This document shows, in pieces, positions 23,240 to 33,373 of a stretch of 64,000 bases of DNA. Source of the stretch: Trichodelitschia bisporula. Lineage: Eukaryota > Ascomycota > Dothideomycetes > Phaeotrichales > Phaeotrichaceae. The notes beneath the pieces are model-generated. The model did not search any database and was not told where the DNA came from. It worked only from the letters and a program-made list of their open reading frames with translations. The stretch spans positions 403,697 to 467,696 of the forward strand of contig ML996699.1 of the NCBI GenBank assembly GCA_010356995.1, read 5' to 3'. Within the stretch, counting starts at the first letter, position 1. Each line of letters begins with the position of its first letter. A program made the translations under genes and the position numbers.

Positions 23240-24340
23240 CACATGACGACGCTTTCAACCTCAAAAATTTCTGACTCCGCTCTTCCACCACTTCATCCCA
23301 TTAACAACCTACCGTCTCTCAAAAGCCCCTTCGCCATCTGCTTGATATTCTCACCAACATCCTCATCCACTATGAAAGTGACCTCTTGTCGCTCGCCCTC
23401 ATGCTCTACAGCGTGGAATGTACCATCAAGTACCTGACCACCTCGAGGATCTTCATATCATCATTCAATATGCACCGAAACTGACTTCTCTCACGGATAT
23501 ATATGAAGCTCTAAACACCCTGCAGCCGCATCGCTTTCCAATCCCCGCAGCTCGCGAGAACCCGTACTTCAGTCCGGTGGTTGGTCGTTCCATTGCCACC
23601 CCCGGGCGCAGCTGGACGCGATATGGGCAGCTTTGATGCCACTGGTCCTCTCAGCCGATCAGTTCGCTCACTTCGATTTTGAATACGTCAATGGGGCGTG
23701 GATACGCTCTCGGGGGGGAAAGTATGCGTGGAAGAGCACCTGGATACCGGGATCGAGTCTTCGGGTTAATGAGAAGCCTCCTGAGGTCTTCCTCCTCTGC
23801 TTCTTCCCTGCAGTCCCAGCCTTTCCCGAAGATGGAGGTTACGGAAGACGAGCGGCCGGAGCTCACCGGCACGTACAAGTTTTCTCAAGACTGAGGCTCA
23901 AATCTTATATACATCTCCGGCAACTTGTGAGTACCGAAGATATCGCTCCTCACACCATTCTCTGACCTTTAATGTTTAGGCAAAGTTGTCGCAAGAGAAA
24001 GTCTCTTTAAAATCAAGATTCGAGTAGCAAGCGGGACACTACCATCACCGCGGAGATGCTGGGGTGCCAATATAGCCGCCACTCCAGCACGTTCCTCAAC
24101 TGCCGCCTGTGACAGCAAGAGCGGTGGGTACAGCAGCACCACCCACGATGACGACATTCATCCAACGCCCACGGCTCCGGCAACTAGAGCTGCGGGCCGA
24201 CGTCCTCGAGTTTTGCAATCAGGAACAGTTGGAAGGGTTCTGGGGAGTCTTGCGGGGTTTGAACAGAACGGTTGCTGCCGGCATCTTCAGCAGCCTCAAA
24301 CGCGTCGAGTTTCCTGCGGAGCTTCCGGAAATGTAGCCGA
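23240..24340 (+). pseudogene. Decayed F-box/LRR-like gene
   Basis: Pieces in different frames resemble a fungal F-box protein. An F-box-like stretch LLDILTNILIHYESDLLSLA lies at about 23331-23390, preceded in another frame by INNLPSLK. LRR-like fragments follow: HLEDLHIIIQYAPKLTSL at about 23443-23495 and RLRQLELRADVLEFC at about 24174-24220, then FSSLKRVEFPAELPEM. At least one frameshift and several stops separate the pieces, although an intron (GTGAGT at 23928, TTTAG at about 23980) could explain one break. F-box proteins link substrates to SCF ubiquitin ligases. The family call rests on weak motifs. Confidence 0.35.
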
Positions 24341-25462
24341 GGTCTAAATACAGTTCCAAGCCTCAGACTAGCTCGTACGGCAACACTAGTGAGGACGAGG
24401 ACTCGTCCAACCCTACTGCTCCGGCACCGACAGCGGCGGCCACGGGTCCAGCAAGCGTGACGACGACGACGACAACAAGGCCTCGAGCTACGGCAGCGGT
24501 CGCGACACCACGGGCCAAGTTCAAGGCCGGGGAGAAGGGCCTAATGCTATCTCGCCTGCATGATCAGTCGCCCTGACTGGGACGCTTCTTCGAGAGGCCC
24601 CGTGCTTCGGGAGATGGACACAAGCGCCTCCGCCGCTGCCTCCAAGAAGCGGAAGACCTTTGATAGGAGTTACGACTCGCCCGACGTGCCACCTCAGAAG
24701 CGCATAATGATCCAAAGATGGATAACTCTTGTCAAGTCCAAGGAGTGCCTTTGCGGTGCGCGATGTGTCGACCGAAGAATCGAGGCGAAAGCAATCTCCC
24801 ATAGAACGCTCTTTCCGTCATCTTCAACATGCTGAAGAGGAAACGGAAGGGCCGGGTATATAAACTGTAGTGTTAAGTAAAATCAACTGTTCGCCGCTGT
24901 GCCGTTCAATCGTGAAGCTGTGATGTCAACATTAACAATATGCATTGTCCTCGCACTACGATTGGCTTTAATCTAGCCAGAAACTAGAACTAGCCTTCGC
25001 ACCCGATCGATCATAGCGGGCCAAGGCTTCTCTCACGATGCTAGCGGCGGGGGGGACAAGGCTGATAGGGCACGGCCGCAGTTGGCCCTAGCGCGAAGCG
25101 CTCAATCACAGGCAACACTTTGCCATATCTGCTTTATTTCATATCTACACTCAAAGCTAACCTCCCCACGCGTGCAGCCTCCATTAACAGACTTCGAGGA
25201 GGGACACTCAGCATCCGCTAGCCCTGAAGTCCGTTCGCAGACCCATTCCGATTTACCCGTACCGTCTCCGCATAAAAGCTGATGAAAAGGGAACGCCACT
25301 TCAGCCTTGTTATCCCTCCCCACACGCATAGCGTGAGCCCGGAGACTGCAGAAGACAACGAAACAATGCATGCAGCAAAGATGAAAATCCTCTAGGAACC
25401 CCCTAGAAATGCATGACGTCTGTTGATGAATTGACCGACTCTGCTGACGTCTGTGTGCGAGG
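24341..25462. other. Intergenic region with a short repetitive coding-like patch
   Basis: About 1.1 kb. Around 24400-24530 one frame reads SSKRDDDDDNKASSYGSG, a hydrophilic composition, but it lacks a start or conserved domain. Nothing else seen. Confidence 0.35.
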
Positions 25463-26445
25463 CTACTTCGTCAGGAAGGCAAGGTAGTCTGCGACGATCA
25501 GAGTGACCATGCTGAGTGAATTAGCATCGCACAGTTTACGAGATGGAGAAAGACCTACGCATGCGGCGCAATGCGCACGTAGTACGTTCCGAAGCCGCGA
25601 TAGAACCGCAGCAGGCCCTCCTCACGCGCCACCTTTCCAAAGCAGTCCATCATACCCTTATATGGCAGGGAGCCATCCGGAGCACGAGTCTGCTTCTGCA
25701 AGCGAGTCTTGACGAAATCGAACGGCAAGCTGAAGAAGGAGGCGAAGAAACCGGCGATGGCCGATGCCGTCAGAGTTTGTGCCTGGCCACTCATCCGCGT
25801 GTCCTTGAGCCGAGTCTTCGCCTCCGAGAAGAAAGCGAGCTGGCCGAAGTTGAGCGCCATGGCGCGCACCACCGTCGGGTAGCATCCGGACCACAGCGCT
25901 GTCACACCCTCGGCCCGCGAGATGCGCAGCAGAGCATCGACAACTGATTTGTAATGTGCGCGCTGGGCGACTGGCTTCAGACCGTCGCTCTGCATGCGGA
26001 TCAGCGCCAGGTCCGCCGGGTTGCCGACCATGGCCGCCAGGCCACCCGCAGAAAGACCTGCGGCCGCGCGCTCTGCAAATCCAATCTTCTGACCCTTGGC
26101 CTCCGCACGCACAGTCAAGCTCTTCATAAAGGTATCGAAGATGCCCAGACGTGCCGTCGTGTACACCGCTTGCCGCAGCAGACCCGCCGAGAGCCCGGTG
26201 TAAAGGTCGCCTATTTTGCCTGAGGCGATGATCTCACGCGTCACTGAGATGGGAGTTGGTTTTGGGCCGGTCTTGACGCCCTCACCTGCGAGCTGCAGGC
26301 GCACCTTGATCATGTCGACTGGTTGGATGACAGTCGTGGCGGTCATGCCGGCAAGGCCACCATTGATAAAAGGCAGCGCCGCGCGCATCATCGGCGTATG
26401 CAGGAAAGAAGCAGTTGCCTGCTTCGTAGGCTCCGGAGCTGACAT
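25463..26445 (-). CDS. Mitochondrial 2-oxoglutarate/malate-type carrier (SLC25 family)
   Basis: Two exons, 25559-26445 and 25463-25511, with a 47-bp intron (GTAGGT...CTAATTC...CAG), give 311 aa. Without the second exon the sixth helix would be cut; the exon supplies MVTLIVADYLAFLTK. Three mitochondrial-carrier repeats carry the signatures PVDMIKVRLQ, NPADLALIRMQ and PFDFVKTRLQ. The ALIRMQSDG...YKSVVDALLRI block and the ending YYVRIAPHA closely resemble the oxoglutarate/malate carrier (SLC25A11 type), which exchanges 2-oxoglutarate for malate across the inner membrane. Dicarboxylate carriers are close relatives, so the exact substrate is less certain than the family. Confidence 0.9.
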
Positions 26446-28439
26446 GACGAAAACAGGGTGATACGTAACGACGTCGAAGACGAGGTGAAGGGACCGGGAA
26501 GGCTGACAGCGAGATCAATTGGTGAGAGCTTCGTGTGTTCCTGGACTGGATGGCACCGTCAGAATACGTGCGATTTAACTTCTGGAGAAATCTGGCAAGG
26601 ATGAGGTACAAGCTGAAATCGGGTGATAGGCCTGGCACTCCGGCAATGCGTGCCGCGGCCGCGTCGGTGCTATATAGGTATTCTGAGGCAAATTGGCAGA
26701 GCTGGGATTGCTTCGACCATGGCACCCGAGCCTTTCCGCACCAGCAGACACAATGATTTGAGGGTTGAGGACGATAAAGACAGACGAAGGGGATTCTTCT
26801 TACCGGAGAAGACAGGGTAGTGCGTAGTGAGGTGTGTCGGGCTAGCCAAGCCGCCGTCGGATGCGCCCCGCTTTGAGAACGTTTAAGCAGACGGAAGTGG
26901 CTTCGCGGCTCTGGTTGAGCAATTGATGCAATTAGACGTCCCTGGAGTGTAGAGAATCGAGAACGGAAGCGGGAATATGAGGGGTAGGACAGCAAAGGTC
27001 GAGAGAAGAGGAGGAATGTGGTGAGGAGGAAAGAGGGTAGAGTTGTACGTTTTTTGAGAGAGCAGGTTGTCGAAAAGCGGGGTTGGAAGATGGGGAAGGG
27101 GGGCTCGTGCGAGGTATCACGTAGGTCGACGTGGGTACACAGATGTAAGACCGCGTTGATTGGCGGACCTGGGAACGGGAGTGCAGTTTGCGGTGTCGTG
27201 GTATGTGATAGTGGGATATAACCTTATGTAGCAGGTTGAGATTGACGATGAGAGGGCTTATAAGGAACAAAATCAGTTTGTGTGTGGGATCGCTGCTCTC
27301 TTCTGCCCTGGAGCGAGATGGGTGATCTAAAGAGGGTCGCGATCCAAACTATTCCCTCAGACTTTCCAACTTCCTCGCCCGCTTATTACACAGTACATGG
27401 CATTCAATTCAAACAGCCCGGTCTACTCTCATTCGCATTTGGCTCGGTGTGCCGTAGCTAAAGCCTATCCACTCACACCCTCGACTTGATTAAACATCCT
27501 GACCATGGAGCAGCAACCAACCAACCTTTGATTGCGTGTCCGGCCATGTGCCGGACATCCTACACCGCACCTAGGTTCTTGATCAATGGCTGCGCTGGTC
27601 CGAAGTAAAAGTACCAAGTACCATACTTCGCTTCCTACAACAGCCAAATGCCACGCTACCGTTTGCTACCCAGTGTTCCCATCATTTCACAACCACAAGG
27701 CCATGACGACACACGCGACGTGCTCGTATCGGAATGCGGGGTAAGTAAATTACAAGCGCCTTGGCAATGTCTCGTGCGCCGTTCCCTGCTTGCATTAGTG
27801 GGTCTCTTTTCGTCATAGTGGCACTCGGGCCCGCTTACCTGTTCGCTACCTCGGAGGAAGCCCCGCCAATCTCTGGCGTAGGGATTGCCGGCTCGGGAGA
27901 ATGGCTGCGCTGGCCCGTAGCCGGCGCTGGCCCACAATTAGCCGATGCCGGACCGGCGACTAAGAACCGGCCATCCGATCCGTTGGCCCGTCCTCGCTGG
28001 GGTGGACCGATGATTATAGCATCGTGTCTTCTCACAGCCAAAGATAGACTGGCGAAATGCATGACAAGATACCACACTATAGTTTCGGTCGATAGGACAT
28101 ATTGCAACACTTCAAACGTACGTGACGATGACACCGCTGCGCCAACGTGAAGAGTGACTTTCCGTCCCTCGTCCACACCACGCCTCAAGCCATCTCTCAC
28201 CTCCTGAGAGCGCATTGACACGCCACTTCGCTGCTGCCATCTGTTGGCTTGCCGCATCGAGCTCCCGGGTCATCGCCAGATTGTCCGACCTGCATCACGA
28301 ATCCCGACCAAACTATTAGCGAAGCCCATCATAGGGGTGCCTTATCTTTCATCAGATCATTCCCAGTCACATGAGCTAGCATATCCCTAAACGGAGGTGG
28401 TGGATATTTTTTTTGGATTTCGTATGCATCATTCCAGGT
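26446..28439. other. Intergenic region, no supported gene
   Basis: About 2 kb between tandem minus-strand genes, holding the carrier promoter. Open frames on both strands lack motifs. Confidence 0.4.
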
Positions 28440-29508
28440 CTAGGCTTCACCCTTCTCCTCGTCCTCATCATCTTCATCGTCGTCGAGGATGACGCGGCGG
28501 CCACGGCTGGATTGGTTTTGCGAAAAGCTGACGTCCAAGTCGTCGTCTTCCTCGTTCTTGCGAGACTGTTGAAGACGACGGATCTTGCGGATGGTAATCG
28601 GGTCGGCGCGGAGGGAAGACTTGGTGAGGGTCTACCCATGTCAGAAAGCGTCGAAGCGCAAGAAAACGCCTTACCTGTCTGCAGCCCGCAACAGGACACT
28701 CTACGGCACGCTCCCCCTTCCTAGTACCCACTGTCGAGGTTACGCGACTGCTGGAAATCATTTCGAAGATGGCTGCCTTCTCGAAAGTATGCGGGCACTT
28801 CTCACTCGTGATAGGATCCTTGAACTCGCACAGCGTCAAAGGACACTTTGTGCTAATAGTCTCCTTCTGAATGGCAATATCGTCGTCGGAATCCTCCTCT
28901 TCACCCCCTGCCATACCCGGTAGCGGTTCACCGCTCTCACCGAACCATCGCGAGGGCGGTGGAAGGGGAACCTCATCCGAGTGCTGGGCGTCATGAACCG
29001 TTCGCTTGAACCCCACGTAATGCGGATGCTGGCCGTACCGCCGCATCTGCGAAAGTGCTGTGTAATCGTCCTTTCTCGCCTGGAGTTCCTGCTGGAACAC
29101 GATGCTCGGCGCGTCGCGCGCGAAGTCTCCTTCCCGGATAGTCTGCTGGATGTCCGCAACGTGTTGCTCCGTGTCAATCAGTCGCCGCACTTGCTCATCC
29201 AAGCTCCCTGTCAGCGTGCTAACTTTCTCGCGCAGCTCTTCCAGACCGGCATCTTGTCGCGGATCCGCCGTCTTGCCTGACTGCTGTACGCGCTCGCGGC
29301 GCTCCTCGCGCTCTCGGAGCGTGTCGTTGACTTCGCCGGCGCACTCGGCGAGGATGAGGCTGGCTTCTTTGATATACTTCTCTAGGGCTGCGGTCGGGTG
29401 CGTACGGGGCAGATTGTCAATTTCGTGCAAAGCGGTTGGCGTGAGGGGATGGTTGGGCCGTTGGTAGGCTGGGAGGGAGACGGCGGACTGGCGCGAGCGG
29501 GAGGCCAT
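28440..29508 (-). CDS. nse2: E3 SUMO-protein ligase Nse2/Mms21 (Smc5/6 complex)
   Basis: Two exons, 28675-29508 and 28440-28631, with a 43-bp intron (GTAAGG...TAG), give 341 aa. Nse2 docks on the Smc5 arm and sumoylates repair and cohesin proteins. A long helical region (about 30-150) suits that docking. The SP-RING follows: CPLTLCEFKDPITSEKCPHT, then VECPVAGCRQTLTKSSL across the splice site, supplying the Cys/His ligands. The tail is highly acidic (ILDDDEDDEDEEKGEA). I chose ATG 29508; the codons upstream in frame lack an ATG. It shares a 342-bp divergent promoter with the aquaporin gene. Confidence 0.9.
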
Positions 29509-29850
29509 GGTTGTGGAGGAGGATGATTTCAAGGGATGGGCGTGCTGTTGGTGATGTCTGGAAGAGTGGCGACGTGAGTTGCGTACTTGGAGTGCAGGTC
29601 GCGTTTGCGGTCTCGCGTGGGTAACGCGGTCTCGTGACGGAGGCAGGGGTGTCTGCCCGACGGAGATCGGACACTACGACGATGCGCCACTCTTTACTCA
29701 GCAGCAGAGACGCGATTCACTTCCGAAGTTTGACTCAGCAGTTATCCGAAGGCGCATAAGCAGGGCAACACTTCGGAATATAAGCATGCAGGCCAAGTCC
29801 ACTTGTTCAAAGGGAGGCCATCCTCGGAATCGCCCGATAGCAGCATCGAA

Positions 29851-30882
29851 ATGGTCCATCCGAAAGACTTGGAAGGCACGATGAATCTGCCCCCTATTCA
29901 ACGCTCTCACTCTGCTCCTCATTCCAAGACTCTTAACAGCAACTACTATGCCGGCCGCATAGGAGGAAACCAGCTCTATGCACTCTCACCCTCTGATGCA
30001 AACTTCGGAAAGGTCACGTTGAATACACCCGATGCCACCGTCACCGCCTCATGGCCGGAACTTCTTGACTGTAGGGGGTTCCGCGAGATCGCTGTCTGGA
30101 AAATGGGCGTGCTTGAGGGTGTCGGAACCTGTCTACAAACTTTCATCAGCGGTCTGTTGTGCACCGGGCTGATTCCAACGGTCCCAAAAACCTCAGTAGG
30201 ACCGGTGTTCCCGATATCTTTGGCAGCCATCGCGCAGATTCCACTGATCTCATTGTTCATCTATTCGGCCGGTCCCATCTCTGGAGGCCATTTCAATCCC
30301 TTAATCACGCTGTCGACCTTCATGACAAAACTGACGAGCTTGCCTCGTGCGATCTTGTATGTGTCTTTCCAGTGTATTGGCGCCGTCGTTGGCGGCTTCA
30401 TTCTCCGGGCGGCCCTCGGGGGCCCTAAACCTCTCGCCATCATCCCTGGGTGCTATGTGGATTCGTCTCTTGTGAAGCAGAGCCAGGCTTTTGCCCTCGA
30501 AACAGTCGGGGCCCTCGCTCTCATCTTCCTTGCTTTTGGCCTGGGGCTGGACCCTCGCAACGGCAGCAACCCGACTCTTGCGCCTCTTTTCATTGGCATG
30601 GCCTCTGCTCTCGTTTTGTTCTCCACCGGTATTGGCCTTCCTGGATACACGGGGGCATCGACGAATCCCGCTCGGTGTCTAGGCCTGATGGCTGGGGCCG
30701 GAAGATTCACATATCACTACGTCCACTGGTTCGGTAGTATCACTGCTGCGCTGTATGTTGAACCCTTTGATGAAACAGAGGCTGATTATTGCAGCATCAA
30801 TGCACTCATGTACTTTGCAATCCCGCCATATGTGGATTACAACGCCGCACCGGCGTGGCGGCCAACCGCTAGCAGAGTTTGA
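29851..30882 (+). CDS. Aquaporin-like channel (MIP family), atypical first NPA
   Basis: Single exon, 343 aa from ATG 29851 (a later ATG at 29881 is possible). After an 80-residue hydrophilic N-terminus there are six hydrophobic spans in the MIP pattern. The first pore motif is NPL (GGHFNPLIT, residues 149-151) instead of NPA; the second is intact (ASTNPAR, 272-275, with the selectivity-filter Arg). MIP proteins conduct water, glycerol or other small solutes. NPL-type changes occur in divergent fungal aquaporins, so a channel with altered selectivity is likely, but the substrate cannot be read from sequence. The C-terminal tail is short. Confidence 0.88.
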   Translation: MVHPKDLEGTMNLPPIQRSHSAPHSKTLNSNYYAGRIGGNQLYALSPSDANFGKVTLNTPDATVTASWPELLDCRGFREIAVWKMGVLEGVGTCLQTFISGLLCTGLIPTVPKTSVGPVFPISLAAIAQIPLISLFIYSAGPISGGHFNPLITLSTFMTKLTSLPRAILYVSFQCIGAVVGGFILRAALGGPKPLAIIPGCYVDSSLVKQSQAFALETVGALALIFLAFGLGLDPRNGSNPTLAPLFIGMASALVLFSTGIGLPGYTGASTNPARCLGLMAGAGRFTYHYVHWFGSITAALYVEPFDETEADYCSINALMYFAIPPYVDYNAAPAWRPTASRV

Positions 30883-31017
30883 CACCATCCGTTGCAAAGG
30901 ATCAAAGACAGTTAAGGTACATGTAGCTCAATGTAGAGTCCCCCGCAGCCATTCAACAATCAAAAGCTTTTCACGAGCGCAGTCTTGCCCCAGTTCGCCC
31001 CATCATGGTTTCTACCT

Positions 31018-31711
31018 CTACCCGTGGTACCCCTTCTTCGAGTCCTTCTCCTTCTTCTGATCGTACTTGTGAACGTCCTCCTTGTGCTGATCCTTCTTAA
31101 CGTCGGCCTTGTGGACGTCCTCCTTGTGCTGCTCCTTCTTCTGATCGTACTTGTGGACATCCTCCTTCTTCTGCTCCTTCTTCTGATCGTACTTGTGGAC
31201 ATCCTCCTTGTGCTGCTCCTGCTTGACGTCGTACTTGTGGACGTCCTCCTTGGCCTGGGTCGCCTTCTGATCGTACTCATGCTTCTCCTTCTTCACATCG
31301 TTGCCGTAGACGTTTACCTGGTGCTGGGCGTCCTTGAGCTTCTTGGCTTCGGCATCGGCCTTCAGCTGCGCATCCTTCTGGCGCTGGCGCTCGATCTCTA
31401 CCTGGTGCTGGGCCTCCTTCTGGCGCTGCTTCTCGACCTCTGCCTGGCGCTGCGCTTCCTTCTCCTTCGTCGTCGCCACGGTGACGTCATGGTACTCCTT
31501 GTTCAGCTGCTGGCGTTCGCTGTTCCATTGGGACCCCGTGGGAAGCGAAAGAGGCGCATTTTCGGCCGGGGTAGCTACTTCAGCACTGGCGACGGGCAGA
31601 GCCAGGACAGTGGCACTGAGTGTGTTAGTGCTGGACTAGTACGGCAGAGCCAGAGTCACAAGCATACCTAAGGCCGACGGCCGCGATGAGGAGCGACCTG
31701 GTGAAGAGCAT
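31018..31711 (-). CDS. Secreted, highly charged protein with five 14-residue repeats
   Basis: Two exons, 31668-31711 and 31018-31615, with a 52-bp intron (GTATGC...CACTAACA...CAG), give 213 aa. The first exon and the start of the second make a signal peptide: MLFTRSLLIAAVGLSATV followed by LALPVASA. A Lys/Glu/Gln-rich helical segment (about 70-120) comes next, probably coiled coil. Then five tandem repeats of the form KEDVHKYDQKKEQH occupy the C-terminal third, ending KKGYHG. The repeats carry dibasic KK pairs at a fixed spacing. A secreted hydrophilin/LEA-like protein and a Kex2-type repeat precursor are both possible; see findings. A TATA box lies 115 bp upstream. Family not recognised. Confidence 0.8.
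31031..31250 (-). repeat. Five 42-bp coding repeats
   Basis: Tandem 42-bp units (for example CTTCTTCTGATCGTACTTGT on the plus strand, 31136-31155) encode the 14-residue KEDVHKYDQKKEQ-type repeats. Units 2, 3 and 5 are nearly identical, unit 4 reads HKADVKKDQ. The pattern also leaves the opposite strand open, which is an artefact of composition. Confidence 0.85.
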
Positions 31712-31825
31712 GATTTCTTGAGGACGAGGTGAGCTGAAGCTGGATGCAGAGGCTTGCGATGAAGGAGTGGTCTGTCGATTGAAGGAGTGCTGATCGATGA
31801 CCACCAACTCCACGGCTACCCCGCG

Positions 31826-31832
31826 TTTTATA
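31826..31832 (-). promoter_or_regulatory. TATA box of the secreted repeat protein gene
   Basis: TATAAAA on the minus strand, about 115 bp upstream of ATG 31711, in a GC-rich context. Confidence 0.6.
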
Positions 31833-33373
31833 CCAGCGCTCCGTCGTCAAAATCTGCTCTCACGGCAATACTCCGCACAAACTCCCTCACCACCGGGCCC
31901 GCCATCGTTCTTCCGTCCACAAGCGATCGTCAATCCACTCGTTCCACACCTCGAGATGAATTCCGACCTCCAAGTAAATTATCCCCCCTCGCCAGCACGC
32001 TGCAGCAGCAGGGTTCGCCAAGTATCACGACTTCAATATGGCGCATATCACCATCCATATGGCACCTCGCGACACGCAGCACGAACCCCTAATATATATC
32101 TTCCCACCCCAAACTCTCCCCTCTCCAACCCTGTCGCCACGCCGGCACCGCTGATCTTTTCTTAGCATCCGCCGCACGCACCTCTTCCTCGTGACGGCGT
32201 AAACATGTTTATCCAGCGAGCCGTGGTCAGGGGTCCTTGGCGAGTCTTAAGCGGTGGATGGAAACGCACTTTGCGCGGAGGAATCTGGGCGATGCCGTGG
32301 CGCCGTCTAGGCGATTGCGGGAGGAATCGACAATGTGGAGAAGCGGGGGATAAGCACGCCGGCGCAAAGGCTTGGGGTGCTTGTTGAAGGGTTGGGGGCT
32401 ATTTTCGGGCCAATATACAACGGTGTGTCGGTTGCGATAAGGATGATAACGAGCCATGGAAAACAAGTACGGCCGAGAGAAGCTTGACTTGATGTCGTTT
32501 CCGGCTTTTCGTGAGATCGGATCTGTTCCCCAGATCTTGGCTTCCCCATTGAAGATCGTGAACCGTTGGCAATGGACTACATCTCCCCATTTGCACACTC
32601 TCACGAAGTTCCCCAACACACTATCTCGTGAGCTAAAATTACCCATTTCTCGCCCTACGATCAGCCTGCACAGACCCGTTTCGCGCGAATTGCCCCGCGG
32701 TCCAGACCCTCGCCGTCCGTGCACGGAGCGAGTCTCGCCCGTGCATATTATTCCGACGGCGGACGTGACTTTGCGAGCCATGGGAGATCGAGAGCCCGAC
32801 ACGGGAAACGAGACAATTGGAGCTCCGCGTTAACGAAAGGTAGGGTTGAATCTTCGAGTTTGACTTTTACCGACGTCAATCAAGGTTCTCGCCGGTTAGA
32901 GGGCACATATTTTTCCCGAAAGGAAGTGGTTGCGGCGCTTGAGAGGAAGCTTCCGTTGTGCTTGAACAACGGCTCTACTGATACCTCTACTATCGCGCGC
33001 TACGCAGGCCGAAAGAAGCTTAATGCCAAAAGCTCAACCTACCCCGCCCGGTACCTGTCCTCAACCAGCAGTTCCGACTCCGCTCTTCCCAAAGGTAACC
33101 CCCAATACCCAACTAAGACCACAAAAAAGACGCGAAGAAAGCTCAACCCCGCCATGCAATACACTCGCTGCACTAGCCCGTGAATAACCCACTCCGTGTA
33201 CTTTCACATGCTTACATCATGACCGCGCTCGGCTAAGGCATGCAACGCGCAAATCAACAACGCAAATGACATCAGTCCCTCGTAGCCATCGTTTGAGGGG
33301 AAATCAGGTTTTCGGTACCCCTCATGCAATCCCGAGCATGAAGGGCAATCACTCCCCAAGCCCTTGTTTTCAA
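31833..33373. other. Intergenic region, no supported gene
   Basis: About 1.5 kb. Open frames on both strands lack motifs; nothing I can support. Confidence 0.4.

Noticed and set aside
30985-31671. Plus-strand open frame rich in Leu/Val, looking like a membrane protein
   Set aside because: It is the reverse strand of the Lys/Glu repeat gene; the hydrophobic text comes from complementing charged repeats, and the minus gene has an intron, signal peptide and TATA box.
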